From Brassica napus (taxonomy: Eukaryota > Streptophyta > Magnoliopsida > Brassicales > Brassicaceae), in NCBI RefSeq assembly GCF_020379485.1, contig NC_063437.1, forward strand, positions 14,347,726 to 14,411,725: a DNA stretch of 64,000 nucleotides, in the 5' to 3' direction. The notes below the pieces were generated by a model that was given only the letters and a program-made list of their open reading frames with translations, was not told the origin of the DNA and did no database searches. A program made the position numbers and the translations under genes. How positions within the stretch are numbered: the stretch's first letter is position 1; every line of letters begins with the position of its first letter. Below, one piece after another: positions 33,327 to 43,712 of this stretch.

Positions 33327-35675
33327 TACTGATTTCGTCATGATTGCCATGCAAGACCAATCAAATTACTACAGTTTTCCTTTTGTTCGAGCACGTTGAT
33401 CCATTCCTTTTTTTGCAGCGATCAATTCTTTGACAACGAAATCGTGAAGGGAGAGTTGCACCATGTGTTAAGTGTGCTTGTTTTCACACCGTTGTGTTTG
33501 TGTCGGCGATACTTAAATACTCCCTCTGGGTACAAGTACATTATGCTTATGGTTGTTCACACAATATTAAAAAAAAAAATATTTATTATTGTCGATTACT
33601 TTTTGGTTTTACTTTTAGTTAGTTTAAAGTTTTATTTAATTTTCAATAGAATCCAAGCACTTACATTTTTTTACATTTTGATTTATATTTTATTTTGAAA
33701 ACAAAATGCATTAGTTGAAAGTAGAATGCCAATCTTTTGTATAGAAAAAAAAAACTAAAATATCATGCATTGGTATAGGGATGAGTATAATTTAATATAA
33801 TTTAGTTATAATTGCATTATTTTTTGTTTATGACGTAATTAAGTCTATATCCCAACCACTTTTTATATTTTTATATCTATTTTCTAGTTCTCTTTCAACT
33901 TATCTACTGTTTTTTTTTCTTCCGCTCGTAAGGGAGAGCTGCATTCTATGTTTTTTTCACTCCATGCAGACCCCGATTCTGACCCCATTCCTATGATTCA
34001 AAATGTATGGGGCTTAGGATTTTTTAAGACTTTTAGAGTCTGTTTATTTGATTTATTGTTAGTATTAATGTAGTAACATAATTTTTTGAAGAAGTGAAAT
34101 GCTAGAATTCACAAGCTGTGGAACCAGTTTAAAATGCAAAAACAAATAAATCTTAAATACTGTTTTTTTTGTTTTCATGAGAAAAAAAACTAATAAAGCA
34201 ACATTATGTTTCAGGTTAAGTTTGCTATTTAAATTTAATTTTTATGAACTATTTAGGACCCAAATATTTTTATTTTGTATTAGACCCCGAATATCTCAGG
34301 ACTGGCACCATGCCATTCTTTATTTATTACTCCAAATTCAACCGGTTTAAATTCATTAGGGTGTATAGTAGAGATGTGATCTTTGATGAGAAATATATGG
34401 TAAATCATGCGAGATCAGGCCGAATGTATGTGAAGTTGAGGTTATAACATAAATTCTGAAACAGATCAGAAACGGTCTTGTAGAGTTAGACCATCAACCG
34501 ATAGTGATGAACAGTGTACAAAGTAGAGAACGGTTAACAACGTGTTAATAACATACATAAACGTGTATCGAAGCCCTTGTAGTTGACACAGATTATCAGT
34601 CTTGCCCTTGCAGTCTACAAAGGGTTGAAGACATGATCAATTAAACCCTTGCAGTTGACACAGATGATACATCCAGTTTTTTCATGAAGCTATAAATATT
34701 AAAGAGAGATGAATAGGTGCTACGAAAGAGTCAGTGAATCTGGATAAATATCGGACTTGAGATTTTATTGACTTGCCAAAAAGGGATGCGATATGTCGCA
34801 AGTAAGTTTCAAGAAGAAATTGGGAGTGTATGGAAAAGAAGCTGTTTGGTTTCAAAGACTTGTAGCAAGCAATTGTGGTTCGCCCAGAAGCTAGATAATC
34901 TATACTATTAAAGCATAATCCTTCTTAGAATTATGTTCCTAATTTTCCAATTAATTGGATTCTTCTTAGTTTAGAAAAACTTACTATTAGAAAAGAAAGT
35001 CGGCTTTTTAGGGCTAGAAATAGGGATATATATTCACAAAATCAATTAAAACTCAAAAATGGATATTTGTGTAAATAAAATTTTCTCTCAAGTTTTTTTT
35101 TTGCTTTTTCAAGTTTTATTTACCAAGTTTTTTTTAACAAGTTTAAACTAAGAGGGAGATAGCACAAGATGAGCACAAGGTGAGAATATAAAGACTATTT
35201 TGTGTTTAGTGATTTTCTTAGTTCCAACGCAAAACGGTAAATAGATGGGGAGACTGAACTTGGTCTGTGTTAGTATAACCTCATATGAAGCTAAAGCTTT
35301 GTAAGGAGCCATTCCATCAGTTAGAGTGACTACAGAGGAAGCTATGTGAACTTTTCATGATTAGTTCGAGTTCCTGCACAGCTTGCATTAGGCTCATAGT
35401 TCTGATGTATAGCTTAACCTATACATACAACAGTAAACCCAACAAATATTGCTGTGATGATGATTATAAATAAATTGGCTAACAGTCTATGATCAAGAGA
35501 AAAATTATTAAGAATTACAAGGTAACATCTCTGATTTTGTAGCTTCAAAATGGAAACTAGAAGAAGTGAATCGTAAGTGTGTTCCAGAACCATCATCGTT
35601 CCTTCTTCACAATATATGCAGACTTGAACCAGTTCCTGAGATTGATCTGAAGTGAAACTTCCTGTAATGTATTGT
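33327..35675. other. Intergenic DNA with transposon fragments, no gene
   Basis: Three things can be seen. A short plus-strand phrase, RVYSRDVIFDE (near 34360-34390), resembles the end of the copia integrase region, but nothing else of a copia element is clear. A + strand Helitron-like 5' end, TCTATACTATTAAAG, begins at 34899 after an A, but no matching 3' hairpin was found. The stretch 35160-35675 leads into the 3' end of the YebC gene. Confidence 0.4.
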
Positions 35676-37350
35676 TCATTTCTGGTCGATATAAACAGCG
35701 TCAACATCATCAAGTTCAAGCAGTTTCTGCATAAGCTCTTTGTTCAGTTCCATGGCCTCATCATCCACCTGCAACAACCCCAGTAATCACATTTCCCAGC
35801 GAATGAACTGATGAATAATGATAAGAGTGACTTTTATATGAGGGAAAGACAAGTTTAAATGGAAGGCCAAGGGATCATATCTTGGGGGTGTAAATCTATC
35901 AGTATTAGGCATGAGGAAAAAGGTTATGGCACAGAGGAAAACAGTACAGAGCAAAGGTTCGCTACCTCAACTGTAGTCAGAGGGAGAAGTTCAGAGCCAT
36001 TGTCAGGCTCAAAGTTCACTCCTTCATCACGTAGCTTGGACAACACTGTTGAGTAGTTCTCATTAGAAGTTACAATTTTGTAGTACCTGAGAGACAAGAA
36101 ACAGATGAAACAAAACAAAACAAAACAAAAAAACATTACAAAAATGTACTTGTGAATCATCTCGAAAAAAACAAAACAGTGACAGTAAAAGTGTATACCT
36201 TTCTTCCCTATCTTCATCAGTATCATCTTCATAACTAGGGGGATCAATAACATCCTCAGCACCAGCATCTAGAGCAATAATAAAGAGCTGGTCTTTGTCA
36301 GCCTCGGTGACCTTTATGTTGACGACCCTAACTCGTCTAAACTTGAACATGACAGATCCTGAATCAGCCATTTTGCCGCCATAATCCTTAACAACTGATC
36401 TAACAGCTGCCACTGAACGATTAATTTTGTCTGTTAAGACCTCGACTACCATACTAACTCCACCATACCCATACACCTAAAAAAAAAGTGTTTTTTTCAG
36501 AGTCATCAAAACACAAAACTAGAGTTTGAAGCATTTGTGACATAAATAAACCTCATAGATCTTCTCGATAAAATCTTCTTGGCCCTTCTCAGAAGCCCTT
36601 TTAATATTACGCTCCACAATGTCCTTGGGTACATCCAGGTCTTTTGCTTTCTCAAGGATGGTAGCTAGAACTGTATTCGACACTGGGTTTGGACCCCCTT
36701 TCCTGACACTGCATAGTCTTTGCCATAAACCTTACCCACACAAAGAAGTTGAATCCAACAAACTAAACATAGAACATGCAACACAGAGAAAGAAGACTTA
36801 CGCAGATACAACCTCCTTGCCAATTCTACAGTATAGCTTCGCCTTCTTTGAATCTTGAGCCCCCTGTATTCACCACAAACTTCAAGGTTCAAGTTTCTAA
36901 AACACAATCTATTACCAAACAACTCAAAGACATTTCATCGAACAGGTGGTGGGCAACAACAATGACAAGCTCTAGAAACAACTTCTAAATCGATTATTCC
37001 TGAAACTATTTACAATCAGGATTCAGTAGTAAAGCATTTGTGTAATCATTGAAAATTGGAACCTTTCGGCCAGCGATTTTGGAAGAGCGACGACCCATAC
37101 AAAGAGGAGAAGATATCCAAATCTTTCTGACTTGACGATTGGTGCACTTCTTCTGCTCATGTGTGAAGTTGGAAGTAGTGTGAGTGGAGATTGAGGAGAG
37201 AGACGAGAGAGAGTTGGGGATGGTGAGAAGAAGACGACGATGATGATGGTTTCCGGAGTTGAGAATGGATCTGGAAGAGACGACGCCATTGGAGAATCTG
37301 AGGAGGAGTACTCCAACAGCGCCTCTCATCGTGCAGTGGGACGACGCCAT
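35676..37350 (-). CDS. YebC/TACO1-like organellar protein, 6 exons
   Basis: Member of the YebC/PmpR/TACO1 family, which in organelles promotes translation and in bacteria acts in translation or transcription control. Exons in transcription order: 37350-37063, 36863-36802, 36708-36552, 36476-36199, 36086-35966, 35768-35676. They sum to 999 nt, giving 332 residues. The first 70 or so residues are Ser/Arg-rich without acidic residues, like a mitochondrial or plastid presequence. The family body follows: IAGRKGAQDSKKAKLYCRIG, VRKGGPNPVSNTVLATILEK, DIVERNIKRA, YEVYGYGGVSMVVEVLTDK, and the acidic C-terminus ELDDVDAVYIDQK. From memory it matches At2g25830. A copia element lies 137 bp upstream of the start codon, inside what should be its 5' UTR or promoter. 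Confidence 0.93.
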
Positions 37351-37487
37351 TGTTCGATGGATAGATTGAGAAGAGAGGGAACTGAGGTAAACAACGATCG
37401 TATCCGATTCCTAAAATCAAAGCCTTGGATCCGACCCAATAACATTATAGGATTTGGGTTATTTTGGTGTTGAAAAAATAAGGATTT

Positions 37488-37775
37488 TGTTACGAAAGTC
37501 AGCAACACTTTCGTGTGAGAGTTGATATGGAGCCCATATCATTTAAAACTCACAGTAACAATTGTCGAAACCTCTTCTATATAAGGAATTGTATTGCGAT
37601 CATTTTATGACGCCCCTTTCGAACGTAATAACATCAATCTCTCTTATTTGGTATACTACTTCTTCTTCTCATTTATTAAGATTATTATTCTTTTCTACTT
37701 TCTATTATTTACGTAACATGATCAAACAAATAGACACCTCTTATATATGAAACAATATATAATATAATTATAACA
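37488..37775 (+). repeat. 5' LTR of the copia element
   Basis: 288 bp, TG...CA ends. It contains a TATA box (TATATAA, 37578-37584) expected to drive the genomic RNA. Its left edge is 137 bp upstream of the YebC start codon, on the opposite strand to that gene. Confidence 0.95.
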
Positions 37776-38203
37776 CGTTATCAGCACGATCACTCTATTA
37801 TTATAATTCTTTCTTTTGATTATTATGTTCGGAGTGGGGCCTCCATTTTATTTGTTTATGATTACCGGAGTGCGGCCCTGCCGCCCCGCCTTTTATTGTT
37901 AATTTTACAATGGTTGCTTAAGGCACCATGATGGCCGGTATACCGCCTAAACATTTAACTTGTTATTTTATATTTGAGTGCATTATCATAATTTATTATT
38001 TTACAGATTTGATCACCTTAATATTTTTGCTTTCAAATTTGACGGATAATTTTATCCCCATAGATAACTAAATATATTTAAGTAGGCACATATATTTATA
38101 TATATGTTTAAATTGATAAATTTTATAATTGCTCACTGATTGTTTATGATTAATTTTTTTTTCTATCTTATGTTTTTCTTTTACCTCCAACGGTCATATA
38201 TAA

Positions 38204-38243
<40 letters not shown>

Positions 38244-38389
38244 ACTTTCTAAACGGCTAGTTAACGGCTATGAACAGTGTTTTTATCTATAAATATACTC
38301 ATTTCTCACTCATTTACTTCATCCAAAACATTTCATCTTCTCTCAAATATTTTCAAATCGCTCCATTACGGTTTATCATTACAAAAAGG

Positions 38390-38560
38390 ATGATTCGCAT
38401 ATTTTTGGTTGTATGTGCAATTCTAATTTTTGCTTCTATGTACGGTCTTTTTATCGGAGAATTTGCTCCTGAGGAATTTACGCTCAATGTCGGTTTACTT
38501 TTCTATGCGCTGTTTCTCCTTGTAATTGCGTGTATTATTAATATAAATGGTTCATTTTAA
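38390..38560 (+). CDS. Small membrane-protein-like ORF in the copia leader
   Basis: A 56-residue ORF between the 5' LTR and gag, ending 41 bp before the gag start. It reads as two hydrophobic segments, IFLVVCAILIFASMYGLFIG and LLFYALFLLVIACIININ, around an acidic turn (EFAPEEF). An upstream in-frame ATG at 38270 would extend it to 96 residues. I do not recognise it. Its intactness in a young element and its two-helix character make it worth noting, but AT-rich leaders can produce such ORFs by chance. It might act as an upstream ORF affecting gag translation. Confidence 0.35.
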   Translation: MIRIFLVVCAILIFASMYGLFIGEFAPEEFTLNVGLLFYALFLLVIACIININGSF

Positions 38561-38601
38561 AATTATGAAATTCTAATATATTATTTGATTTTAGAAATCC
38601 A

Positions 38602-39588
38602 ATGGCAAACATGGAGAAGCTCCAATTCCCCGCTCTAGACATCACCGGCACCAACTACATTTCATGGGTTACAAATGTCGAACTTCATCTTGAATCTCTT
38701 GGTCTATCCGAGACCGTTAAAGAGATTAATACTTCAACGCCTCAAGAAAAGGCTAAATCGGTGATCTTCCTTAGAAGACACCTTGATGAAAGTATTATTT
38801 ATGACTATGCCAACATGAGAGATCCTAAAGAGCTATGGAAGTCTCTGAAAGATCGTTTTGATCATCAGAAAGACATAACACTTCCACTTGCTCGGGATGA
38901 ATGGCAGAGTCTGAGATTTCAAGATTTCGACAAAGTGATGAATTACAACTCGGCTGTGTTAGGGATTGTGGCCAAATTGAGATATTGTGGTGAAACAATC
39001 ACCGAATCTCAAATGCTTGAGAAGACATACACCACATTCCATAAGAGCCACATCACCCTACAACAACAGTACAGGTTGCGGGGATATACCAAATTTTCAG
39101 AATTAATTGTGGCGCTTCTCATAGCAGAAAAAAACAACGAGCTTCTGATCAAGAATCACATGACTCGTCCAACTGGTTCAAAACCGTTTCCTGAAGCAAA
39201 CGCGTTAGATGCAAAGAAACCAGTCAAGGAAAATAAAGCCTATTGGGGTCGCGGTCGTGGTCGTCAAAACTACCGTGGACGTGGACGAAAGTACAATCCA
39301 CAAGATAGGAAGTCATTCCAGTGGGTCCGCTCTGAGCAAACCCCTAAGGGAAAAGAACACCAAGGAAATACCTCCCAGAAGCGAGAAGAAGCTTGTTTCA
39401 GATGCGGTACTAAGGGACATTGGTCTCGTTTATGTCGTACCCCTGCACACCTTTGCGCTCTATACAAAGAGTCCGTCAAAGGAAAAGAAAAGGAAGTAAA
39501 CTTTGCGGAACATTCTGAGGGTACAACGCACCTCGATGCGTCTGACTTTGTGAATGATTTCGAGGAGACCGCTATCCCGGAAGCCTAA
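38602..39588 (+). CDS. Copia gag (capsid and nucleocapsid)
   Basis: 328 residues. Starts with MANMEKLQFPALDITGTNY, the usual opening of plant copia gag (DUF4219/UBN2 region), which packages element RNA into particles. Near residue 273 is a CCHC zinc knuckle, CFRCGTKGHWSRLC, after an arginine/glycine-rich stretch (GRGRGRQNYRGRGRK) that binds nucleic acid. It ends with TAA at 39588 and is in a different frame from pol. No internal stop or frameshift. Confidence 0.93.
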   Translation: MANMEKLQFPALDITGTNYISWVTNVELHLESLGLSETVKEINTSTPQEKAKSVIFLRRHLDESIIYDYANMRDPKELWKSLKDRFDHQKDITLPLARDEWQSLRFQDFDKVMNYNSAVLGIVAKLRYCGETITESQMLEKTYTTFHKSHITLQQQYRLRGYTKFSELIVALLIAEKNNELLIKNHMTRPTGSKPFPEANALDAKKPVKENKAYWGRGRGRQNYRGRGRKYNPQDRKSFQWVRSEQTPKGKEHQGNTSQKREEACFRCGTKGHWSRLCRTPAHLCALYKESVKGKEKEVNFAEHSEGTTHLDASDFVNDFEETAIPEA

Positions 39589-39766
39589 GTGCCCATCATG
39601 TGACTCTTGAAATTCCACAATTATACCATAAATAATTGTTGTTTGTGGAAGATTAATGTATAATTATTGTGTGCTTTTCACCTTCTTATGTATAATTATT
39701 GTGTGTTTAATGTTTGCTAATGATGTATAATATTTTATGAATAATATTATCTTATGTTAATTCTTT

Positions 39767-42700
39767 TTGTTTGTCTCAGAAATGGACATTACAAATGGAA
39801 CATCAACCAAGATCAATGCTAGAGATATTTGTATACCAGATAGTGGAACAACGCACACTATTCTGAAGCACAGAAAATATTTTTCTGAACTAAAACCGAC
39901 AAATATCACTGTTCATACAATATCGGGTCCTGCAGACTTGATCGAAGGAATTGGTAAAGCCCATTTCACGTTACCCAACGGGACAAAATTCTCGATAAAT
40001 AATGCACTATTTTCTCCAAATTCTAAAAGGAATTTGTTGAGTTTTAAAGACATATATCTTCAAGGATTTGATACTCAGTCTGCAACTGAGGATGGAAAGA
40101 AGTATATGTATATTACTCTTGAGAAATCGGGAAAACAAAAGGTATTGGAAAAATTACCAAAACTCTCTTCTGGTCTACATCATACATATATAAGTGCCAT
40201 TGAATCACATTTGGTGATTAAGGAAAATTCTAGTGATTTTACACTATGGCATGATCGTCTTGGTCATCCAGGCACTACAATGATGCGAAAAATCATCGAG
40301 AACTCACATGGTCATTCACTGAAACCCCAAGAAGTTTATCAAGGGAATAAAATGACATGTACTGCGTGTTCTCTTGGAAAGTTGATTATAAGACCATCGC
40401 CAACCAAAATAGATAAAGAGTTACCAAAGTTCCTTGAACGAATTCAAGGCGATATTTGTGGACCTATACATCCACCTTGTGGACCATTCTATTATTTTAT
40501 GGTAATGATCGACGCGTCGAGTAGATGGTCACACGTTTGTCTATTGTCCTCTCGAAATATGGCATTTGCGAGATTTTTATCTCAGATAATCAAACTAAGA
40601 GCTCAGTTTCCTGATTATCCGATAAAGAGAGTTAGACTGGACAACGCTGGTGAATTTACCTCCCAAGCATTCAATGATTATTGTATGGTAACTGGAATTG
40701 ATGTTGAACATCCTGTTGCTCATGTTCATACACAAAATGGTTTGGCCGAATCATTAATTAAACGTCTGCAACTGATTGCAAGACCATTGATTATGAAATC
40801 TAAACTCCCAACTTCTGTGTGGGGACATGCTATTTTGCATGCAGAAGCATTGATTCGAATAAGACCAAGTGCATATCACAAATACTCTCCAATACAGTTA
40901 GCCTTTGGACGAGAACCAAACATTTCTCATCTAAGAATTTTTGGTTGCGCTGTATATGTGCCGATTGCACCTCCCCAACGTACAAAGATGGGACCTCAAA
41001 GGAGGTTAGGGATATATGTTGGTTGTGACTCTCCATCAATTATACGATACCTAGAACCACAAACTGGTGACGTATTTACGGCACGTTTTGCTGATTGCCA
41101 CTTTGATGAAAAAGTATTCCCAGTTCTAGGGGGAGAAAATAAACAAGTAGGAAAGGATATCAAATGGTGTGTACCATCTTTACTACACCTTGATCCTCCT
41201 ACAAAACAATCAGAATTAGAGGTCCGTCGGATTATGCATTTACAAAGCATCGCAAATCAACTACCCGATGCTTTTGCAGACACCAAATTGGTTACAAAAT
41301 CCCATATACCGGCTGCAAATACTCCTGCTCGCTTAGAAATGCCACATGAACGTGGAGTAGAAGATAATACACGAGAGTCTAAAATACGCTTGAAGCGTGG
41401 TAGACCTATTGGTTCTAAGGATAAGAATCCTAGAAAAAGAAAGGAGTCAGAAAAACAAAATTCTTCCAATATAGCAGAAAAGTTGGAAGAGATTAACAGC
41501 GAGGTCAATGAGAATGTTGAACATCATGATTCTGAAGAAAATCATGAGATTTCTATTAACTACATTCATAATAGAAAAATATGGAATCGAAACAAAGTGA
41601 ATGGTGTTGATGATCTTTTCTCATACTTTGTTTCGAAGGAAATAGATGAAGAGAATGATGACCCTGAACCAAAATCTATCTTGGAATGTCAAAAGAGACA
41701 TGATTGGATAAAATGGAAAGATGCAATACAAGTTGAACTCGATTCACTTAACAAACGAGAGGTATTTGGTCCTATTATAATCACACCTGAAGCTGTAAGG
41801 CCAGTTGGTTACAAATGGGTTTTTGTTCGGAAACGAAATGAGAAAAGCGAGATTATGAGATATAAGGCTCGTCTTGTAGCTCAAGGATTTTCTCAAAGAC
41901 CTGGAATCGATTATGAAGAAACATATTCTCCTGTTATGGATGCAATCACATTTAGATTTTTGATGAGTCTTGCGGCTAATCAAAATCTAGAGATGCGTCT
42001 AATGGACGTTGTTACTGCATACTTATATGGATCTTTGGACACTGATATTTATATGAGAATCCCTGAAGGATTTAAAATGCCAGAATCATTAAGTTCTAAA
42101 CCTAAAGAGTTATGTGCAATAAAATTGCAAAGATCATTATACGGTTTAAAACAGTCTGGACGCATGTGGTATAATCGTCTCAGTGAACATCTAACTAAAG
42201 AAGGATATGTAAACAATCCTATATGCCCATGTGTTTTCATCAAGAAAACATCATCTGGATTTGTTATCATTGCCGTATATGTTGATGACCTAAATATTAT
42301 TGGGACTAAAGTCGAAATACAAAAGGCATCTGATTATTTAAAAGGAGAATTTGAGATGAAAGATCTCGGACAAACAAAATATTGTCTTGGCCTACAAATT
42401 GAGCATTCTCAAAAGGGTATATTTGTACACCAGTCTACATATACGAAAAGAGTGTTGAAACGATTCAACATGGACAAATCGACTCCACTTAGTACTCCTA
42501 TGGTCGTCAGATCACTTAATGTCGAAAATGATCCCTTTCGACCACACGAAGAAAATGAAGATATACTTGGTCCTGAAGTGCCATATTTAAGTGCAATAGG
42601 AGCACTTATGTATCTTGCTAATTGTACTCGGCCTGATATATCATTTGCTGTTAATCTTTTGGCAAGATTTAGTTCATCCCCTACGCAAAGACATTGGAAT

Positions 42701-43276
42701 GGGATCAAACATGTCTTTCGCTATCTCCAAGGAACGATTGATTTAGGATTATTTTATCCTAATAATACTAACGGAGAAATAGTTGGCTTTGCAGATGCAG
42801 GATATTTATCTGACCCTCATAAAGCTCGATCACAAACAGGGTACGTTTTCACGGTTGGAGGAACCGCTATATCATGGCGATCCCAGAAACAAACACTTGT
42901 AGCCACTTCCTCGAACCATGCTGAAATAATCGCTCTCCATGAAGCAAGCAGAGAATGTGTTTGGCTCAGATCAATAAGTAAACACATCCTATCAAGTAGT
43001 GGGATCAACGTCGACTCAAAACCGACCATCATATATGAAGACAATGCAGCATGTGTCGCTCAAACAAAGGAAGGATACATCAAAAGTGACCGAACCAAAC
43101 ATATTCCACCAAAGTTCTTCTCATATACCCAAGAACTCGAGAAGAATAAAGAAATTGAAGTGAGATATGTTCGATCCTGTGATAATGCTGCAGACCTCTT
43201 TACGAAGTCACTATCCACTACGACATTCAGAAAACATGTTTACAACATTGGAATGCGTCATCAACAAGACCTGTAA
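39767..43276 (+). CDS. Copia pol: protease, integrase, reverse transcriptase, RNase H
   Basis: An open frame of 1169 codons; the first ATG is at 39782. Domains in order: aspartic protease with PDSGTTHTI near codon 27; integrase zinc region with HDRLGHPG near 162 and CTACSLGK; integrase core with GDICGPI, RLDNAGEFTS and NGLAESL (D, D, E); reverse transcriptase with the YVDD active site (AVYVDDLNII) near 838; RNase H with VGFADAGYLSD near 1007, SSNHAEIIALHE and EDNAACVA. No internal stops. The frame opens with a pyrimidine-rich stretch and CAG just before the ATG, so pol may be joined to gag by splicing rather than read as one ORF. Confidence 0.94.
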   Translation: MFVSEMDITNGTSTKINARDICIPDSGTTHTILKHRKYFSELKPTNITVHTISGPADLIEGIGKAHFTLPNGTKFSINNALFSPNSKRNLLSFKDIYLQGFDTQSATEDGKKYMYITLEKSGKQKVLEKLPKLSSGLHHTYISAIESHLVIKENSSDFTLWHDRLGHPGTTMMRKIIENSHGHSLKPQEVYQGNKMTCTACSLGKLIIRPSPTKIDKELPKFLERIQGDICGPIHPPCGPFYYFMVMIDASSRWSHVCLLSSRNMAFARFLSQIIKLRAQFPDYPIKRVRLDNAGEFTSQAFNDYCMVTGIDVEHPVAHVHTQNGLAESLIKRLQLIARPLIMKSKLPTSVWGHAILHAEALIRIRPSAYHKYSPIQLAFGREPNISHLRIFGCAVYVPIAPPQRTKMGPQRRLGIYVGCDSPSIIRYLEPQTGDVFTARFADCHFDEKVFPVLGGENKQVGKDIKWCVPSLLHLDPPTKQSELEVRRIMHLQSIANQLPDAFADTKLVTKSHIPAANTPARLEMPHERGVEDNTRESKIRLKRGRPIGSKDKNPRKRKESEKQNSSNIAEKLEEINSEVNENVEHHDSEENHEISINYIHNRKIWNRNKVNGVDDLFSYFVSKEIDEENDDPEPKSILECQKRHDWIKWKDAIQVELDSLNKREVFGPIIITPEAVRPVGYKWVFVRKRNEKSEIMRYKARLVAQGFSQRPGIDYEETYSPVMDAITFRFLMSLAANQNLEMRLMDVVTAYLYGSLDTDIYMRIPEGFKMPESLSSKPKELCAIKLQRSLYGLKQSGRMWYNRLSEHLTKEGYVNNPICPCVFIKKTSSGFVIIAVYVDDLNIIGTKVEIQKASDYLKGEFEMKDLGQTKYCLGLQIEHSQKGIFVHQSTYTKRVLKRFNMDKSTPLSTPMVVRSLNVENDPFRPHEENEDILGPEVPYLSAIGALMYLANCTRPDISFAVNLLARFSSSPTQRHWNGIKHVFRYLQGTIDLGLFYPNNTNGEIVGFADAGYLSDPHKARSQTGYVFTVGGTAISWRSQKQTLVATSSNHAEIIALHEASRECVWLRSISKHILSSSGINVDSKPTIIYEDNAACVAQTKEGYIKSDRTKHIPPKFFSYTQELEKNKEIEVRYVRSCDNAADLFTKSLSTTTFRKHVYNIGMRHQQDL

Positions 43277-43424
43277 CGATCGTCTATTCGAGGGGGAGCT
43301 TCTGAGTTGTACTCTTTTTGCCTTACTATGGTTTTTCCTACTGGGTTTTCCAAGAAAGGTTTTTAATGAGGCAACAAGAGATGATATACATGAGACATTA
43401 ATGATACTGGTCTCCAAGGGGGAG

Positions 43425-43712
43425 TGTTACGAAAGTCAGCAACACTTTCGTGTGAGAGTTGATATGGAGCCCATATCATTTAAAACTCACAGTAACAATT
43501 GTCGAAACCTCTTCTATATAAGGAATTGTATTGCGATCATTTTATGACGCCCCTTTCGAACGTAATAACATCAATCTCTCTTATTTGGTATACTACTTCT
43601 TCTTCTCATTTATTAAGATTATTATTCTTTTCTACTTTCTATTATTTACGTAACATGATCAAACAAATAGACACCTCTTATATATGAAACAATATATAAT
43701 ATAATTATAACA
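43425..43712 (+). repeat. 3' LTR of the copia element
   Basis: 288 bp, base-for-base the same as the 5' LTR in my reading. It directly follows the polypurine tract and is followed by the GATTT target duplication. Confidence 0.95.

Larger units (their letters stand above)
37488..43712 (+). mobile_element. Full-length, apparently recent Ty1-copia retrotransposon
   Basis: A 6225-bp element with two 288-bp LTRs that I read as identical. It is flanked by a perfect 5-bp duplication, GATTT (37483-37487 and 43713-43717). LTRs begin TGTTACG and end ATAACA. Downstream of the 5' LTR is a primer-binding candidate, CGTTATCAGCACGATC (37776), not the commoner TGGTATCAGAGC. A polypurine tract, AAGGGGGAG, immediately precedes the 3' LTR. 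The long leader contains a poly(A) run (about 38209-38240) and a small ORF, then gag and pol in different frames. Identical LTRs indicate insertion too recent for mutations to accumulate. It splits the DNA between the YebC start and the poly(A) polymerase gene. Confidence 0.96.

Noticed and set aside
34244..34447. Short ORF with SRDVIFDE as a copia gene
   Set aside because: The phrase resembles the copia integrase end, but the flanking sequence has stops and no other domain; at most a tiny relic.
34899..35160. A third Helitron on the plus strand
   Set aside because: Only a 5'-like TCTATACTATTAAAG was found; no GC hairpin with CTRR end downstream, so boundaries cannot be supported.
35859..36056. 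Plus-strand ORF overlapping the YebC exons
   Set aside because: It is the shadow of coding exon 5 on the opposite strand and has no domain.
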